Assembly (NCBI GenBank): GCA_041940305.1
Contig: JBGTSJ010000002.1
Coordinates: forward strand, 62,001 to 126,000
Reading direction: 5' to 3'
DNA from: JBGTSJ01 sp041940305
GTDB lineage: Bacteria; Planctomycetota; Planctomycetia; Planctomycetales; Planctomycetaceae
DNA: 64,000 nt
Positions 16,442 through 24,172 of the stretch are shown piece by piece. How positions within the stretch are numbered: position 1 is the first letter of the stretch; every line of letters begins with the position of its first letter. The position numbers and the translations under genes were made by a program. A model generated the notes under the pieces. That model was not told the DNA's origin and did no database searches. It was given only the letters and a program-made list of their open reading frames with translations.

Positions 16442-16732
16442 TTATGGTTCGAGGAGGGTGGAGGGGTGGGGGACGCGGTCGACGAGGGGGATCACCTGCG
16501 GGTGATAGAACTCCAGGTAGGCGCGTTGCTCGCGGTGGGCTTTCCAGGCTTCTTCGGTGGCCCAGCGCTCGCAGAGGATGAAGATCCGGGGGTCCGTTTT
16601 GGAGTGGCAGGCCTCGTACATGAGGCAGCCTTCCTCTTCACGCGACAGGCGGACGCACTCGGTGAGGAGCTGCGAGACGCGCTCGATGTCGGATTCCTGC
16701 TTGACGGTGAGGATGACGTTGAGGGGGAACAT
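16442..16732 (-). CDS. ABM-fold (antibiotic biosynthesis monooxygenase family) protein
   Basis: A 96-residue protein with the small dimeric alpha/beta ABM layout: LNVILTVKQESDIERVSQLL, then SREEEGCLMYEACHSKTDPR, then ILCERWATEEAWKAHREQRA. Members include heme-degrading, quinol-oxidising and quorum-signal-related enzymes, so the substrate cannot be read from sequence. The ATG at 16732 is the natural start. It is downstream of 16835-17287 on the same strand, with a hairpin between them (16775-16793). Confidence 0.85.
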   Translation of the reverse strand: MFPLNVILTVKQESDIERVSQLLTECVRLSREEEGCLMYEACHSKTDPRIFILCERWATEEAWKAHREQRAYLEFYHPQVIPLVDRVPHPSTLLEP

Positions 16733-16774
16733 GGTGTATCCAGGACAATTAACGATGGGGGAGCGTGCCGAACG

Positions 16775-16793
16775 CCCGGCCCGGTGGGCCGGG
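16775..16793. terminator. Hairpin CCCGGCCC-GGT-GGGCCGGG
   Basis: Perfect 8-bp stem between two minus-strand genes, with no clear T-run. It resembles the hairpins at 20742-20760 and 56841-56857 (same loop style), so it may be a repeat used as a terminator. Confidence 0.45.
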
Positions 16794-16834
16794 GCTAAAC
16801 GCAGGTCCGGCGGTCAAAATGCATCGTCGTAGTG

Positions 16835-17287
16835 CTATTGCGGCTCCGCCTGGACGCGGTTCCAGACGATGACCTGGAGCGGGTCGGTGTCGCTCTTGAG
16901 GAGGCCGCGGACTTCGTAGAAGCGGTCTTCCTCGATGCGGTAGATGTAGGAGGACTCGCCGGGGATGCGCTCGCCGGAGTTGGGGCCGGCGGTGATCACG
17001 TTGTTGAAGTAGGTGAAGATCCGCACGGCTTCGGTTTCGCTGACGCGGTATTCGGATGTCTTGCTCTCGACGATCGCACCGTCGGGTCCGGTGATGTGCA
17101 GGGTGGTCTTGCCGTCGAGATGCGTCTTGACGAAGCGGTAGGTTCCCTGCGGGGTATCGACGTTGCGCTCCCAGGCTCCGGCCACGGGGTCGGCAGGCTG
17201 CTCTTTGTCGTCAGCGAAGGCTGTTCCCCCCAGGAGGGCGAGTAACAGGCAGAGCGCCGTCGCCGACTGGATGCGTGTTGCAGTCAT
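16835..17287 (-). CDS. Exported protein of unknown function
   Basis: 150 residues with a Sec signal peptide (residues 1-~25, ALCLLLALLGGTAFA). The mature part (~125 residues) begins DPVAGAWERNVDTPQGTYRF and reads like a small lipocalin- or avidin-like beta barrel of the 'gain/weight-response' type seen in exported proteins, but no family is certain. It contains TTLHITGPDGAIVE and AVRIFTYFNNVIT, alternating beta patterns. The ATG at 17287 starts the signal peptide. Upstream is a repeat-rich gap; the downstream neighbour is the ABM-fold gene. Confidence 0.75.
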   Translation of the reverse strand: MTATRIQSATALCLLLALLGGTAFADDKEQPADPVAGAWERNVDTPQGTYRFVKTHLDGKTTLHITGPDGAIVESKTSEYRVSETEAVRIFTYFNNVITAGPNSGERIPGESSYIYRIEEDRFYEVRGLLKSDTDPLQVIVWNRVQAEPQ

Positions 17288-17823
17288 TGGGCTGAATCCC
17301 GGAGTGCCGCGCTGCGAATGCCGCTATCGCCTTTGATGTGGCGAGTGTCATTCACGGGGGGGACAGCGTCAATCCTGAAGAGTCAACCCGGCGATCACGC
17401 CTTGACGTTACCCACATCTTCGAGAGGCGGGTAACCACGGAATACACGGAATACACTGAACGTGTGATGCTGCAAGAGCGGGAGTCGAGCACCGAGATAC
17501 CGACGGCGAGCCTGAGCACTCGCAACGATGGCGGCTCGAATGCTTGCGATTCCGGCCAAATCCCAATTCCGTGATCTCCGTGCTGCTACCGATCGCAAGC
17601 TTGAATCGCCGTCAAACCTGTAGACGGGGTCTGTGACCCCGTCCGAACGAGGCGGGTCGTCGAGCTTTCACCCGCTCGCCCGGCCTCACAGAGGCCGGCT
17701 ACAGAGGTTTGGGCGAAGCCAGCGGACGGCACAGCGGAGTGTGCCTGCGACTAAGGGCGGCGGCTGATCCGTGGAGCGTTGTCGCATTGCGGGGGGATGG
17801 ATCGGCCGTGCATAATCGGGCCG
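17288..17823. other. Repeat-rich intergenic region
   Basis: No supported gene. It contains 'taaccacggaatacacggaa' at 17431-17455 (relative at 47312-47341). Paired words 'gacggggtctgtgaccccgtc' at 17621-17641 form a hairpin, and 'cggcctcacagaggccg' at 17683-17699 forms another. 'agcggacggcacagcggagt' at 17721-17740 has an inverted relative at 28823-28854. These look like planctomycete dispersed repeats. Confidence 0.6.
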
Positions 17824-18180
17824 ATGGCTCAGCGCACGGTGCCGGTGAATCGGCGATTGGCGGGATTTCTGGCACTCGGCTGCCTGGCGGCGGGCGTGGT
17901 GCTGCTGTTCACGCGCGGCTTTGAGGACGCGATCACGGCGGCGTTCATCCGCTCGGGGATGCTGCTGGGCGCGTTCTGGTGCGCGTTGCCGACGCGGAAT
18001 CGCGATGCGGCCTGGGCGAACGTCTCGCCGATGACCGTGCTGCTGGTCATGGCGGTGCTGATTGTGTTCGCCCGCAACCTGCGGATCATGCTGCCGCTGG
18101 CGGTCGCGCTCGGGATCGTAGCGTACTTCCTGCGCCCGCGGGACAAGCGGCGGGAGCGGTTCCCTTCCGGGCGCGGCTAG
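17824..18180 (+). CDS. Small membrane protein of unknown function
   Basis: 118 residues with three hydrophobic segments (about 13-31, 42-52 and 67-100), then a basic C-terminus. The ATG at 17824 (MAQRTVPVNRR) is preferred over upstream ATGs at 17779 and nearby because the hydrophobic part follows directly. The last ~8 residues (RFPSGRG) and the stop fall in a dispersed repeat (18157-18180), so the original C-terminus may have been replaced. No family recognised. Confidence 0.6.
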   Translation: MAQRTVPVNRRLAGFLALGCLAAGVVLLFTRGFEDAITAAFIRSGMLLGAFWCALPTRNRDAAWANVSPMTVLLVMAVLIVFARNLRIMLPLAVALGIVAYFLRPRDKRRERFPSGRG

Positions 18181-18274
18181 ACAGCAATCTGCGATGGTGA
18201 CGCAGGTCTGAGTCAGCAGATGGAGTGAGATGCACTCCGCGTTGAACCGTCACGGAGTTTTTCCGAGCGTGCAT

Positions 18275-18416
18275 TCGAGTGGAGTGCTCGGCGACGTTCG
18301 GCCCTCGCTGGCGCTTCGGGCTAGAGTGGGGACGATGCAATCGATTCGAGCGTGGATTTGAGTGGAATGCTCGGCAACGTTCGGCCCTCGCTGGCGCTTC
18401 GGGCTAGAGTGGGGAA
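18275..18416 (+). repeat. Two direct copies of a ~58-bp repeat
   Basis: Copies at 18275-18332 and 18358-18416 share 'gttcggccctcgctggcgct' and 'tcgggctagagtgggga' with only a few mismatches. A related fragment lies at 25771-25800. Noncoding; between convergent genes. Confidence 0.75.
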
Positions 18417-18468
18417 GGGCTGGTGTGGGGATGACGTTTGGCCGGCGCTGGCGCGTCGGGCCGGTGCG

Positions 18469-19464
18469 TTATTCGCCGGTGAGGCCGGAGGCGGTCTGGA
18501 TGGGGGGGCGGATGGATTCGAGGGTGACGGGCTGGCCGGCCTGCTGGAGGGCGCGGCGCTGGGCGTCGACGTAGACCTGGGCGGCGACATTCAGGAGTTC
18601 GCGGTCGCTGCCGGGGAGCACGCCTTCGAGCTTGCCGGCGGTGCGCTCGACCCAGCCGGGCTCGTGGGACATCGCTTCATCCATCATGCGGATGAAGACG
18701 CTGACCTCCTCGAAGTTGTGGTCGGCCATCTTGAAGCTCATCGGCGAGATCAGCTTGGCAATGGTCTCCACGGCGGTCGAGTGGAACTGCACGAACATGT
18801 CGGCCGAGTGCGTGACATAATGCTGGCCGGTCTGGTCCTGCCACATCTGGGTCTGCAGGTGCATCAGGCCGTTGGAGCGGATGGTCTTCGTCAGCAGCGG
18901 GCTTTTGAACTCCCCTTCGCAGAGGATGAGGCGGGACGTAGGAGTGCTGTGGAGGAGCGTGACGAGTCCGACGGTTCCGTCCTGCAGGTCGGTCTCCCAT
19001 TCGGTGGGACTGACCTGCCGCATCTGCATCTCGGAGATGCCCATTGCGCGCCAGATGCTGACGGCGACGTCCGGATGCTGCGTGAAATACTCGTACACGC
19101 GCGGGTCGGTGCGGCAGGTGATGGTCGGCAGGCGCCGAAAGAGGCTCGGTGAGTTCGCCATGGACGTCACTCGGGCGCGGTACTCCGGCAAGAGGTCGTT
19201 GAGCGGGAGCCGATGGACGGCGGCCGCGAGTTCGTCTTTCGACGAGGTTCCCTCCGCTTTCGTTGTGACGCGCAGCCGTTCGGGCACGCCGGGGACCTGC
19301 CGGTCCGTTTCGCGCGGGATAGCGACCGGAGCCGGAAAGAAGGACTGGCTCGATGACGGCGCAGCCGGATCGGCGGCGGGGAGCATTCCCGGCGCGAGGA
19401 GGATGGCCGACAGATAGAGCGGGCGGCAGCGCGCGCGCAGCGATTCCAATCGTCTCCAGACCAT
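18469..19464 (-). CDS. Exported protein of unknown function
   Basis: 331 residues. A hydrophobic N-terminal stretch (PLYLSAILLAPGMLPAA, about 15-31) looks like a signal peptide. The rest is soluble, with blocks such as RLPTITCRTDPRVYEYFTQH, VGLVTLLHSTPTSRLILCEG and MADHNFEEVSVFIRMMDEAM. No catalytic motif or known family was recognised. A run of start-side residues rich in Pro/Ser follows the signal. Upstream (19465-19634) is a short gap before the nucleotidyltransferase gene on the same strand. Confidence 0.72.
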   Translation of the reverse strand: MVWRRLESLRARCRPLYLSAILLAPGMLPAADPAAPSSSQSFFPAPVAIPRETDRQVPGVPERLRVTTKAEGTSSKDELAAAVHRLPLNDLLPEYRARVTSMANSPSLFRRLPTITCRTDPRVYEYFTQHPDVAVSIWRAMGISEMQMRQVSPTEWETDLQDGTVGLVTLLHSTPTSRLILCEGEFKSPLLTKTIRSNGLMHLQTQMWQDQTGQHYVTHSADMFVQFHSTAVETIAKLISPMSFKMADHNFEEVSVFIRMMDEAMSHEPGWVERTAGKLEGVLPGSDRELLNVAAQVYVDAQRRALQQAGQPVTLESIRPPIQTASGLTGE

Positions 19465-19634
19465 TCAGTCCCCCCCCTGGCTTCACGAGATGCCGCCCGC
19501 GATGGTGCGACGACTCTCCCCCCTGGAAGCGTCCGCTTCGCCCCCGGACGTGCCGCAAGGTCCGCCCGTCCTTTCCGGACGGAGACCGCACGGTCCGCCC
19601 CTTCGGAATAATCGGCAAACTTGGACCGGGTTCG

Positions 19635-20279
19635 TCAGTGAATCCGGGAGGTGTTGCGGAGGGCGGTGGAAGACAAATCGGAGCGAAACCGGTCCGCCGG
19701 GAGTTCGTCGAAGAGAGACCTTGCCGGCGGCGGGAGGGGGAGGTCGCTGAGTTGGAGAAAGCGGCCGGCACACAGGCGGCCGGCGACCAGAAAGCGGCAT
19801 CCGCATTCGGCGATTGCGGCCAATGCGGCGGAGCAGCCTCCTGCATCCGGATAGAACCGTTCGTCGAGGATGCGGAGGGCCGTATCGATTCCGATCACGA
19901 ACACGCATCCTGGAAACAGCCGCGATTTCTCGACGAACGTGGGAACGCGCGTGATCGCGAGCGGCGCATCGTCGAACTGCCGGCAGCGGAGCAGGGCGGC
20001 GGTCATGTCGATCGCCGGCTTGTCGGCGTTGACGAGGGACATTTCGTAGCCGGCGGGGACGCACAGGAAATCCTCGGCAGCCCGCCGCAATGCCAGGTGC
20101 CCGGAGTGCCGGGGATTGAAGGAGCCGCTCAGGAGAGCGGCCGGAGGAGGCTCAAGGGAGTCGCTCCAGTGTGCGGGCGGCGCACGCCAGGCGACGTCGA
20201 TGCGCCCTTCGAGGAGCGACGCCAGCCAGTTGCGGGCGTGCGGCTCCTCATAATTCGTGAGACCGGCGGAATCGGTCAT
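19635..20279 (-). CDS. NadD-like nucleotidyltransferase
   Basis: 214 residues. The cytidylyltransferase-fold nucleotide motif GSFNPRHSGH is at residues 52-61, and the C-terminal SSTALR matches the second phosphate-binding motif (ISSTxxR) of NMN/nicotinate-mononucleotide adenylyltransferases. The ~45-residue N-terminal extension before the motif is unusual for NadD, which normally starts at it; this suggests a CinA-associated or plant-like NMNAT relative rather than the housekeeping enzyme. The ATG at 20279 follows GGAG; another ATG is at 20333. Substrate is uncertain. Confidence 0.75.
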   Translation of the reverse strand: MTDSAGLTNYEEPHARNWLASLLEGRIDVAWRAPPAHWSDSLEPPPAALLSGSFNPRHSGHLALRRAAEDFLCVPAGYEMSLVNADKPAIDMTAALLRCRQFDDAPLAITRVPTFVEKSRLFPGCVFVIGIDTALRILDERFYPDAGGCSAALAAIAECGCRFLVAGRLCAGRFLQLSDLPLPPPARSLFDELPADRFRSDLSSTALRNTSRIH

Positions 20280-20561
20280 ATCCGCACTCCGGGACGATTC
20301 GTCAGATTTGCGAACAGAGACACTCAGACTCAAGATCTGGGCGTTCGGCAGGATTCACCCGGTTTCGCCAGAGCCGTCTGTTTCGCCAGGACGTTTACCT
20401 GATGCGGACATCGCGGCGCGGGCCGCGGCGGATTCCCGGAAGTCGAGGTGGACCGAACCGGAATCCGATGTAGAGTTGAACTAATCTTCTGCACGCGGAG
20501 TCCGGCCGTTTCGGCCTCCCATCAGGCGACTCCCGCCGCAGACTTTTCGGAGGTCTCCTCC
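20280..20561. other. Intergenic between divergent genes
   Basis: About 280 bases; the promoters of the NadD-like gene (minus) and the small membrane protein (plus) should lie here. Only the GGAGG site at 20549-20553 was identified. Confidence 0.4.
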
Positions 20562-20720
20562 ATGTCCTCAGTCTTCTCGTACCTGCCGGCGGTGCGCCTC
20601 GACCTCACGCTGGACCGGATCGGCTCCTGGTGGGCCGGCGCCGACGCCCGAGATTTCGGCATGATGGCCGTGTGCATCGTGGTCGGCGTCTGGTTCCTGA
20701 CGAAGTACTATTCCGATTGA
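20562..20720 (+). CDS. Single-span membrane microprotein
   Basis: 52 residues: a soluble N-terminus (FSYLPAVRLDLTLDRIGSW), then one hydrophobic segment (MMAVCIVVGVWFLTKYY, about 34-50). A strong GGAGG lies 8 bases before the ATG at 20562. Too short and featureless to place in a family. The downstream hairpin (20742-20760) would terminate it. Confidence 0.65.
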   Translation: MSSVFSYLPAVRLDLTLDRIGSWWAGADARDFGMMAVCIVVGVWFLTKYYSD

Positions 20721-20741
20721 ATCAGGGCGCGAGCGGCAACG

Positions 20742-20760
20742 CGCAGCCCGTTGGGCTGCG
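20742..20760. terminator. Bidirectional hairpin CGCAGCCC-GTT-GGGCTGCG
   Basis: Perfect 8-bp stem placed 22 nt after the small + gene and 2 nt beyond the rlmN stop on the minus strand, so it can serve both convergent genes. Lacks a long T-run. Confidence 0.6.
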
Positions 20761-20761
20761 G

Positions 20762-21913
20762 TTAGACGGATTGAGGCGTCGTGGTTTCAGCGTTGAGGCG
20801 AAGTTGGCCGCAGGCCGCGTCGATGTCGGCTCCCTTTCGCTTGCGCACTGTGACGTTGATGCCGCGGGCAGCGAGCCGGTCCACGAACGACTGGGTTTGC
20901 GGCGACGATGAGCCTTGCAATTCGAGCGAGGCGACGGCGTTCATCGGAATGACGTTGACGTGCGCGTTCCGGTCCTTGAGCAACGTCGCGAGCTGGTCCG
21001 CTTCGGCCGGTCCATCGTTGATGCCGCTGAGCAGGACATACTCGTAAGTGACACGGCGGCCCGTCCGCTCGAAGTATTCTTCCGCCGCCTGCAGGATCTC
21101 CTGAATGCCGGTCCCCTTGTTGACCGGCACGATGCGCGTGCGGAGTTCGTCGTTGGGCGCATGCAGCGAGACCGCCAGGTTGTAGGGCGTTCCGCACGCC
21201 GCGAGTTCGCGCATCTTGTCCGGCAGGCCGACGGTTGAGACGGTGATCCGCCGCGCTCCGAGGCCGAGTCCCCCTTTCTCGTTGAGGGTGGCGAGCGCCG
21301 GCAGAAGGTTGCGCAGGTTGGCGAGCGGCTCCCCCATTCCCATCACCACGACGTTCGTGATCCGCTCATCCGGGCCGAGGAGCCGGTCGAGCCGCAGGAT
21401 CTGATCGAGGATTTCGCCGGTGGAGAGGTTGCGCTTCACCCCCAGCAGTCCGCTGGCGCAGAAGACGCAACCCATCGCGCAGCCGACCTGCGTGCTGATG
21501 CAGACGGTGGCGCGGCCGGTCTCGCGCATCAGGACGCATTCGATATGCTCGTCATCTCGGACGAGTTGCAGCAGCAGCTTCTCGGTTCGGTCGCGGGCGA
21601 TCTGATGCCGGACAACGCTCGACGTGAACAGCAGGAAGTCCCCGGCCAGGCGGTCGCGGAGCGCCCGGGGGATGTCGTGCATTTCCTCGAACGAAGTTAC
21701 GCGCTTGCCGAAGATCCAGCGGCGAATCTGGTCGGCGCGATAGGCCGGATGTCCGGCAGACGCGCACCACTCTGCCAGTTCGCCGCGCGAGAGATCGGCG
21801 ATGGGCCGGAGAGCCGCCTGCGGCAGGGCAGGGGGGGCGAGGTCGGGGGCGGGGGCGGCACCAACGACGGGGAGTGAAGCGGACATCAGCCGGTGTTCGG
21901 GGAGCAAGGGCAT
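20762..21913 (-). CDS. rlmN: 23S rRNA/tRNA adenine-C2 methyltransferase RlmN
   Basis: Radical-SAM enzyme methylating A2503 of 23S rRNA and A37 of some tRNAs. 383 residues. The Cx3Cx2C iron-sulfur motif is Cys145, Cys149 and Cys152 (GCAMGCVFCAS). VVMGMGEPLAN, ITVSTVGLPDKMRELA and NLAVSLHAPNDELR are RlmN blocks. The C-terminal cysteine (IDAACGQLR) needed for catalysis is present. The Pro/Ala-rich first ~33 residues are weakly conserved, so the start could also be the ATG at 21886. Monocistronic on the minus strand. Confidence 0.95.
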   Translation of the reverse strand: MPLLPEHRLMSASLPVVGAAPAPDLAPPALPQAALRPIADLSRGELAEWCASAGHPAYRADQIRRWIFGKRVTSFEEMHDIPRALRDRLAGDFLLFTSSVVRHQIARDRTEKLLLQLVRDDEHIECVLMRETGRATVCISTQVGCAMGCVFCASGLLGVKRNLSTGEILDQILRLDRLLGPDERITNVVVMGMGEPLANLRNLLPALATLNEKGGLGLGARRITVSTVGLPDKMRELAACGTPYNLAVSLHAPNDELRTRIVPVNKGTGIQEILQAAEEYFERTGRRVTYEYVLLSGINDGPAEADQLATLLKDRNAHVNVIPMNAVASLELQGSSSPQTQSFVDRLAARGINVTVRKRKGADIDAACGQLRLNAETTTPQSV

Positions 21914-22082
21914 CGGGAACGCTCATCTTATCCTGAGGGGAGGTGCAACCGAAGGTGGGGAACAGGAGAAGGGAGCCGGAAAATCGATAAAACCCTGCAG
22001 ACCGTCAAAGTCGCATGCCGATGAAATGCACGGCGAACCACCGGCGGGTGGGGTCTGGCGCTGTGCGCACTGGAGAAGCGAC

Positions 22083-22499
22083 ATGAGGCATGGACACCTC
22101 GGACGAGCTGCGCAGAGCCTGTTGCGGAGGCGGGAGTTCTGGATCGGGGTCGCCGTGATTTTGACGGCAGTGAGTTACTGGGGAATCTCCGACCGGCCCG
22201 GCCGCCAGTTGGCGGATCAGTCTCGCGGCGAGCCGCGATTCATCGACCTGCGCGATTTCACGCCGGCGCCCGTGTTGACGACGCAGCGGCCGCGACACCT
22301 TCCGTTTGAGCCGCCGCCGGCCGCGCATCTGGCTGCCGGAGATGACCGGCGGGCGCATGCCGTGATTCTGGCCGTGGAACCGGCGGAGCGGAGCGAGAAC
22401 CTGGACAGTGGCGGAGTCCGCCCGGCGACGTGGGAGGTTGTCGAGCCGACATCGCCGCCGGCCTGGCTGACGGGCGAGATCGAGATCATCGATGAGTAA
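22083..22499 (+). CDS. Membrane-anchored protein of unknown function
   Basis: 138 residues. One N-terminal membrane segment (FWIGVAVILTAVSYWGI, about 19-35) preceded by arginines, then a Pro-rich hydrophilic domain probably on the outside. GGAGAAG lies ~8 bases before the ATG at 22083. It precedes the ExeA-like ATPase gene by 46 nt on the same strand, so the two may be co-transcribed. No family recognised. Confidence 0.65.
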   Translation: MRHGHLGRAAQSLLRRREFWIGVAVILTAVSYWGISDRPGRQLADQSRGEPRFIDLRDFTPAPVLTTQRPRHLPFEPPPAAHLAAGDDRRAHAVILAVEPAERSENLDSGGVRPATWEVVEPTSPPAWLTGEIEIIDE

Positions 22500-22545
22500 G
22501 GGCGCCCGACGCGCGGCGCTGACGAACTGAGCGGGAGTGCGGCGG

Positions 22546-23364
22546 ATGCACGAGTCGTACTGGCAACTGGAACGGCCGGCGTTTGAATGTGATGCCGATC
22601 CGGAGTTCTATTTTCCGGCGAGCACCCATGAGGGCGCGCTGCTGAAGCTGCGCTACGTGGTGGAGCATCGGAAGGGGGCCGCGTTGCTGGCGGGACCGCA
22701 TGGCGTGGGAAAGTCTTACCTGACGCACATTCTTTCGCGCGAACTGGGGGACGAGCAGTACATCGTCGTGCGGATCGTCTTTCCCAAGCTTGACCCGGTG
22801 GAGTTGCTGAGCGACCTCGCGGCGCGGCTCGGGGCGACAGCGGACTCGCGCGGCGAGGAACACGGAGACCGGGTTCTGCGCCGCCTGGAGCAGCGGCTGG
22901 AGCAGCTGACGATCGAGCACCGGCATGCCGTGCTTATCGTGGACGAAGCCCACCTGCTGGAGCCGGAGCATCTGCAGACGCTGCAGCTGCTGATGAACCT
23001 GCGCGAGCCGCCGCGTTTGGACTTCACGCTGATCCTGATCGGGCAGCCTGAGTTGCTGCCGCGCGTGCGGCGGGTCGGCGGGCTGGACTCGCGGATTGCG
23101 GCGCGGACGACGCTGCGTCCCTTGTCGCTTGAAGAGACGGCGGAGTACGCGGCCCACCGGCTGCGGATCGCCGGACGGGATGACTCCCCATTCACCGGCG
23201 ATGCGCTGCGGTCGATCTGCGAGCTGGCCCAGGGGGCGCCGCGGCGGATCAATCAGCTCTGCGATCTGGCCCTGCTGATCGGGTACGCCGATGAGGCGCG
23301 CGAGTTGACGGCGGTGGACGCGGAAGCGGCGGGGGCTGAGTTGGCTTGCGTTTCGGCTGATTGA
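22546..23364 (+). CDS. ExeA/GspA-like AAA ATPase
   Basis: 272 residues. It opens with YWQLERPAFECDADPEFYF, the typical ExeA N-terminus. Walker A is GPHGVGKS at 50-57, Walker B is AVLIVDEAH near 129, and sensor-like blocks LILIGQPELL and RIAARTTLRPLS follow. ExeA-type ATPases help place the type II secretion secretin, and related proteins act in transposition; no tra/tnp partner is near, so the former or another membrane role is likelier. The ATG at 22546 is used (GGAG upstream); a GTG at 22537 is in frame. It has no transmembrane or peptidoglycan-binding tail. Confidence 0.85.
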   Translation: MHESYWQLERPAFECDADPEFYFPASTHEGALLKLRYVVEHRKGAALLAGPHGVGKSYLTHILSRELGDEQYIVVRIVFPKLDPVELLSDLAARLGATADSRGEEHGDRVLRRLEQRLEQLTIEHRHAVLIVDEAHLLEPEHLQTLQLLMNLREPPRLDFTLILIGQPELLPRVRRVGGLDSRIAARTTLRPLSLEETAEYAAHRLRIAGRDDSPFTGDALRSICELAQGAPRRINQLCDLALLIGYADEARELTAVDAEAAGAELACVSAD

Positions 23365-24172
23365 GGGATCGACGCAAAGTCGCGGAGACGCGAAGGCGCG
23401 CAAAGGTGGGGGGAGACCGGAGTGCGGGAAGACAGCTGTCGCGCGCTGATCGATGATTGCTTGCGATTCGCCGGGTTTGAAGGCTTTGGATGCGCAAGCG
23501 GGCTTCTGTCGCCCCTGCGGGGCTTTCCCGATGTGTGATTGGCAGGTTCCGGGGGCTTACGCCCCCCGGCTACGTGGTGCCGCCCCTGTCGGGGCTGTGC
23601 GTTTGGGAGTGAGAGTCCGAGGCGCTCGGGGTGGAGGCTTCAACGCGTTCGGGGTTGAGACCTCGAGGCTCAAGTTAGGGTTCATCGTTGGCGTCGCGCG
23701 GGGAATCATAACGACGCGCGAAGGTGGGGTCGGTGACGGGTTTAGAGGCGGTATCAAAATCGGTAGGGCGATGCTCCTCCGAGCCAGTTCCGTCAGGGGA
23801 CGCGTTAATACGAGCGGCTCCGCGGGAGCGTCGCCCTCCCATACTTCACCGTTCCAGGTATTGAAACTGCCTTCAGAGACACCAGCTGTGGTGTTGCGTC
23901 GCGGGACGGCTGAATCGGTCTTGTCGCGGGCGGTGGGATCGTGGTATCTAGCGGGCCTCCCATTCTTCCACTCACCTGTCCGCCGCGGGCGAACGGTCGT
24001 TGCGACCGGCGGCCGCGGATCGGCATTTCGTTCGCCGCTGCGGTTCGCTGCATCCGGATGAGGCATCCCTCCGCCGCATCCCGGCAACGGTGCAGTCAGC
24101 GATTGCGCGGCGCTCCCGATTCCCCTCGTTCGCACCTGTCGGCTCAGTACCGCCGCCAAGGAGGCGCTTGCG
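23365..24172. other. Long intergenic region filled with repeats
   Basis: About 800 bases without a convincing gene, although frames are open. It holds a low-complexity 'gcgaaggcgcgcaaagg' stretch (23375-23407), short palindromes such as 'cgcccctgcggggc' and 'gggggcttacgccccc' (23508-23570), and the ~108-bp repeat at 23765-23871. The ribosome-binding site of the next gene (AAGGAGG near 24159) closes it. Confidence 0.6.
23765..23871 (+). repeat. Dispersed ~108-bp repeat, copy 2
   Basis: Same element as 6620-6727, same orientation, with the identical centre 'cggctccgcgggagcgtcgc'. Confidence 0.75.

Noticed and set aside
16169..16798. Long plus-strand frames over the palindromic repeats
   Set aside because: They are created by GC-rich repeats and lie opposite the ABM-fold and Dus genes.
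23453..24061. 202-residue open frame
   Set aside because: It runs through several dispersed repeats, has no protein-like pattern and no ribosome-binding site.
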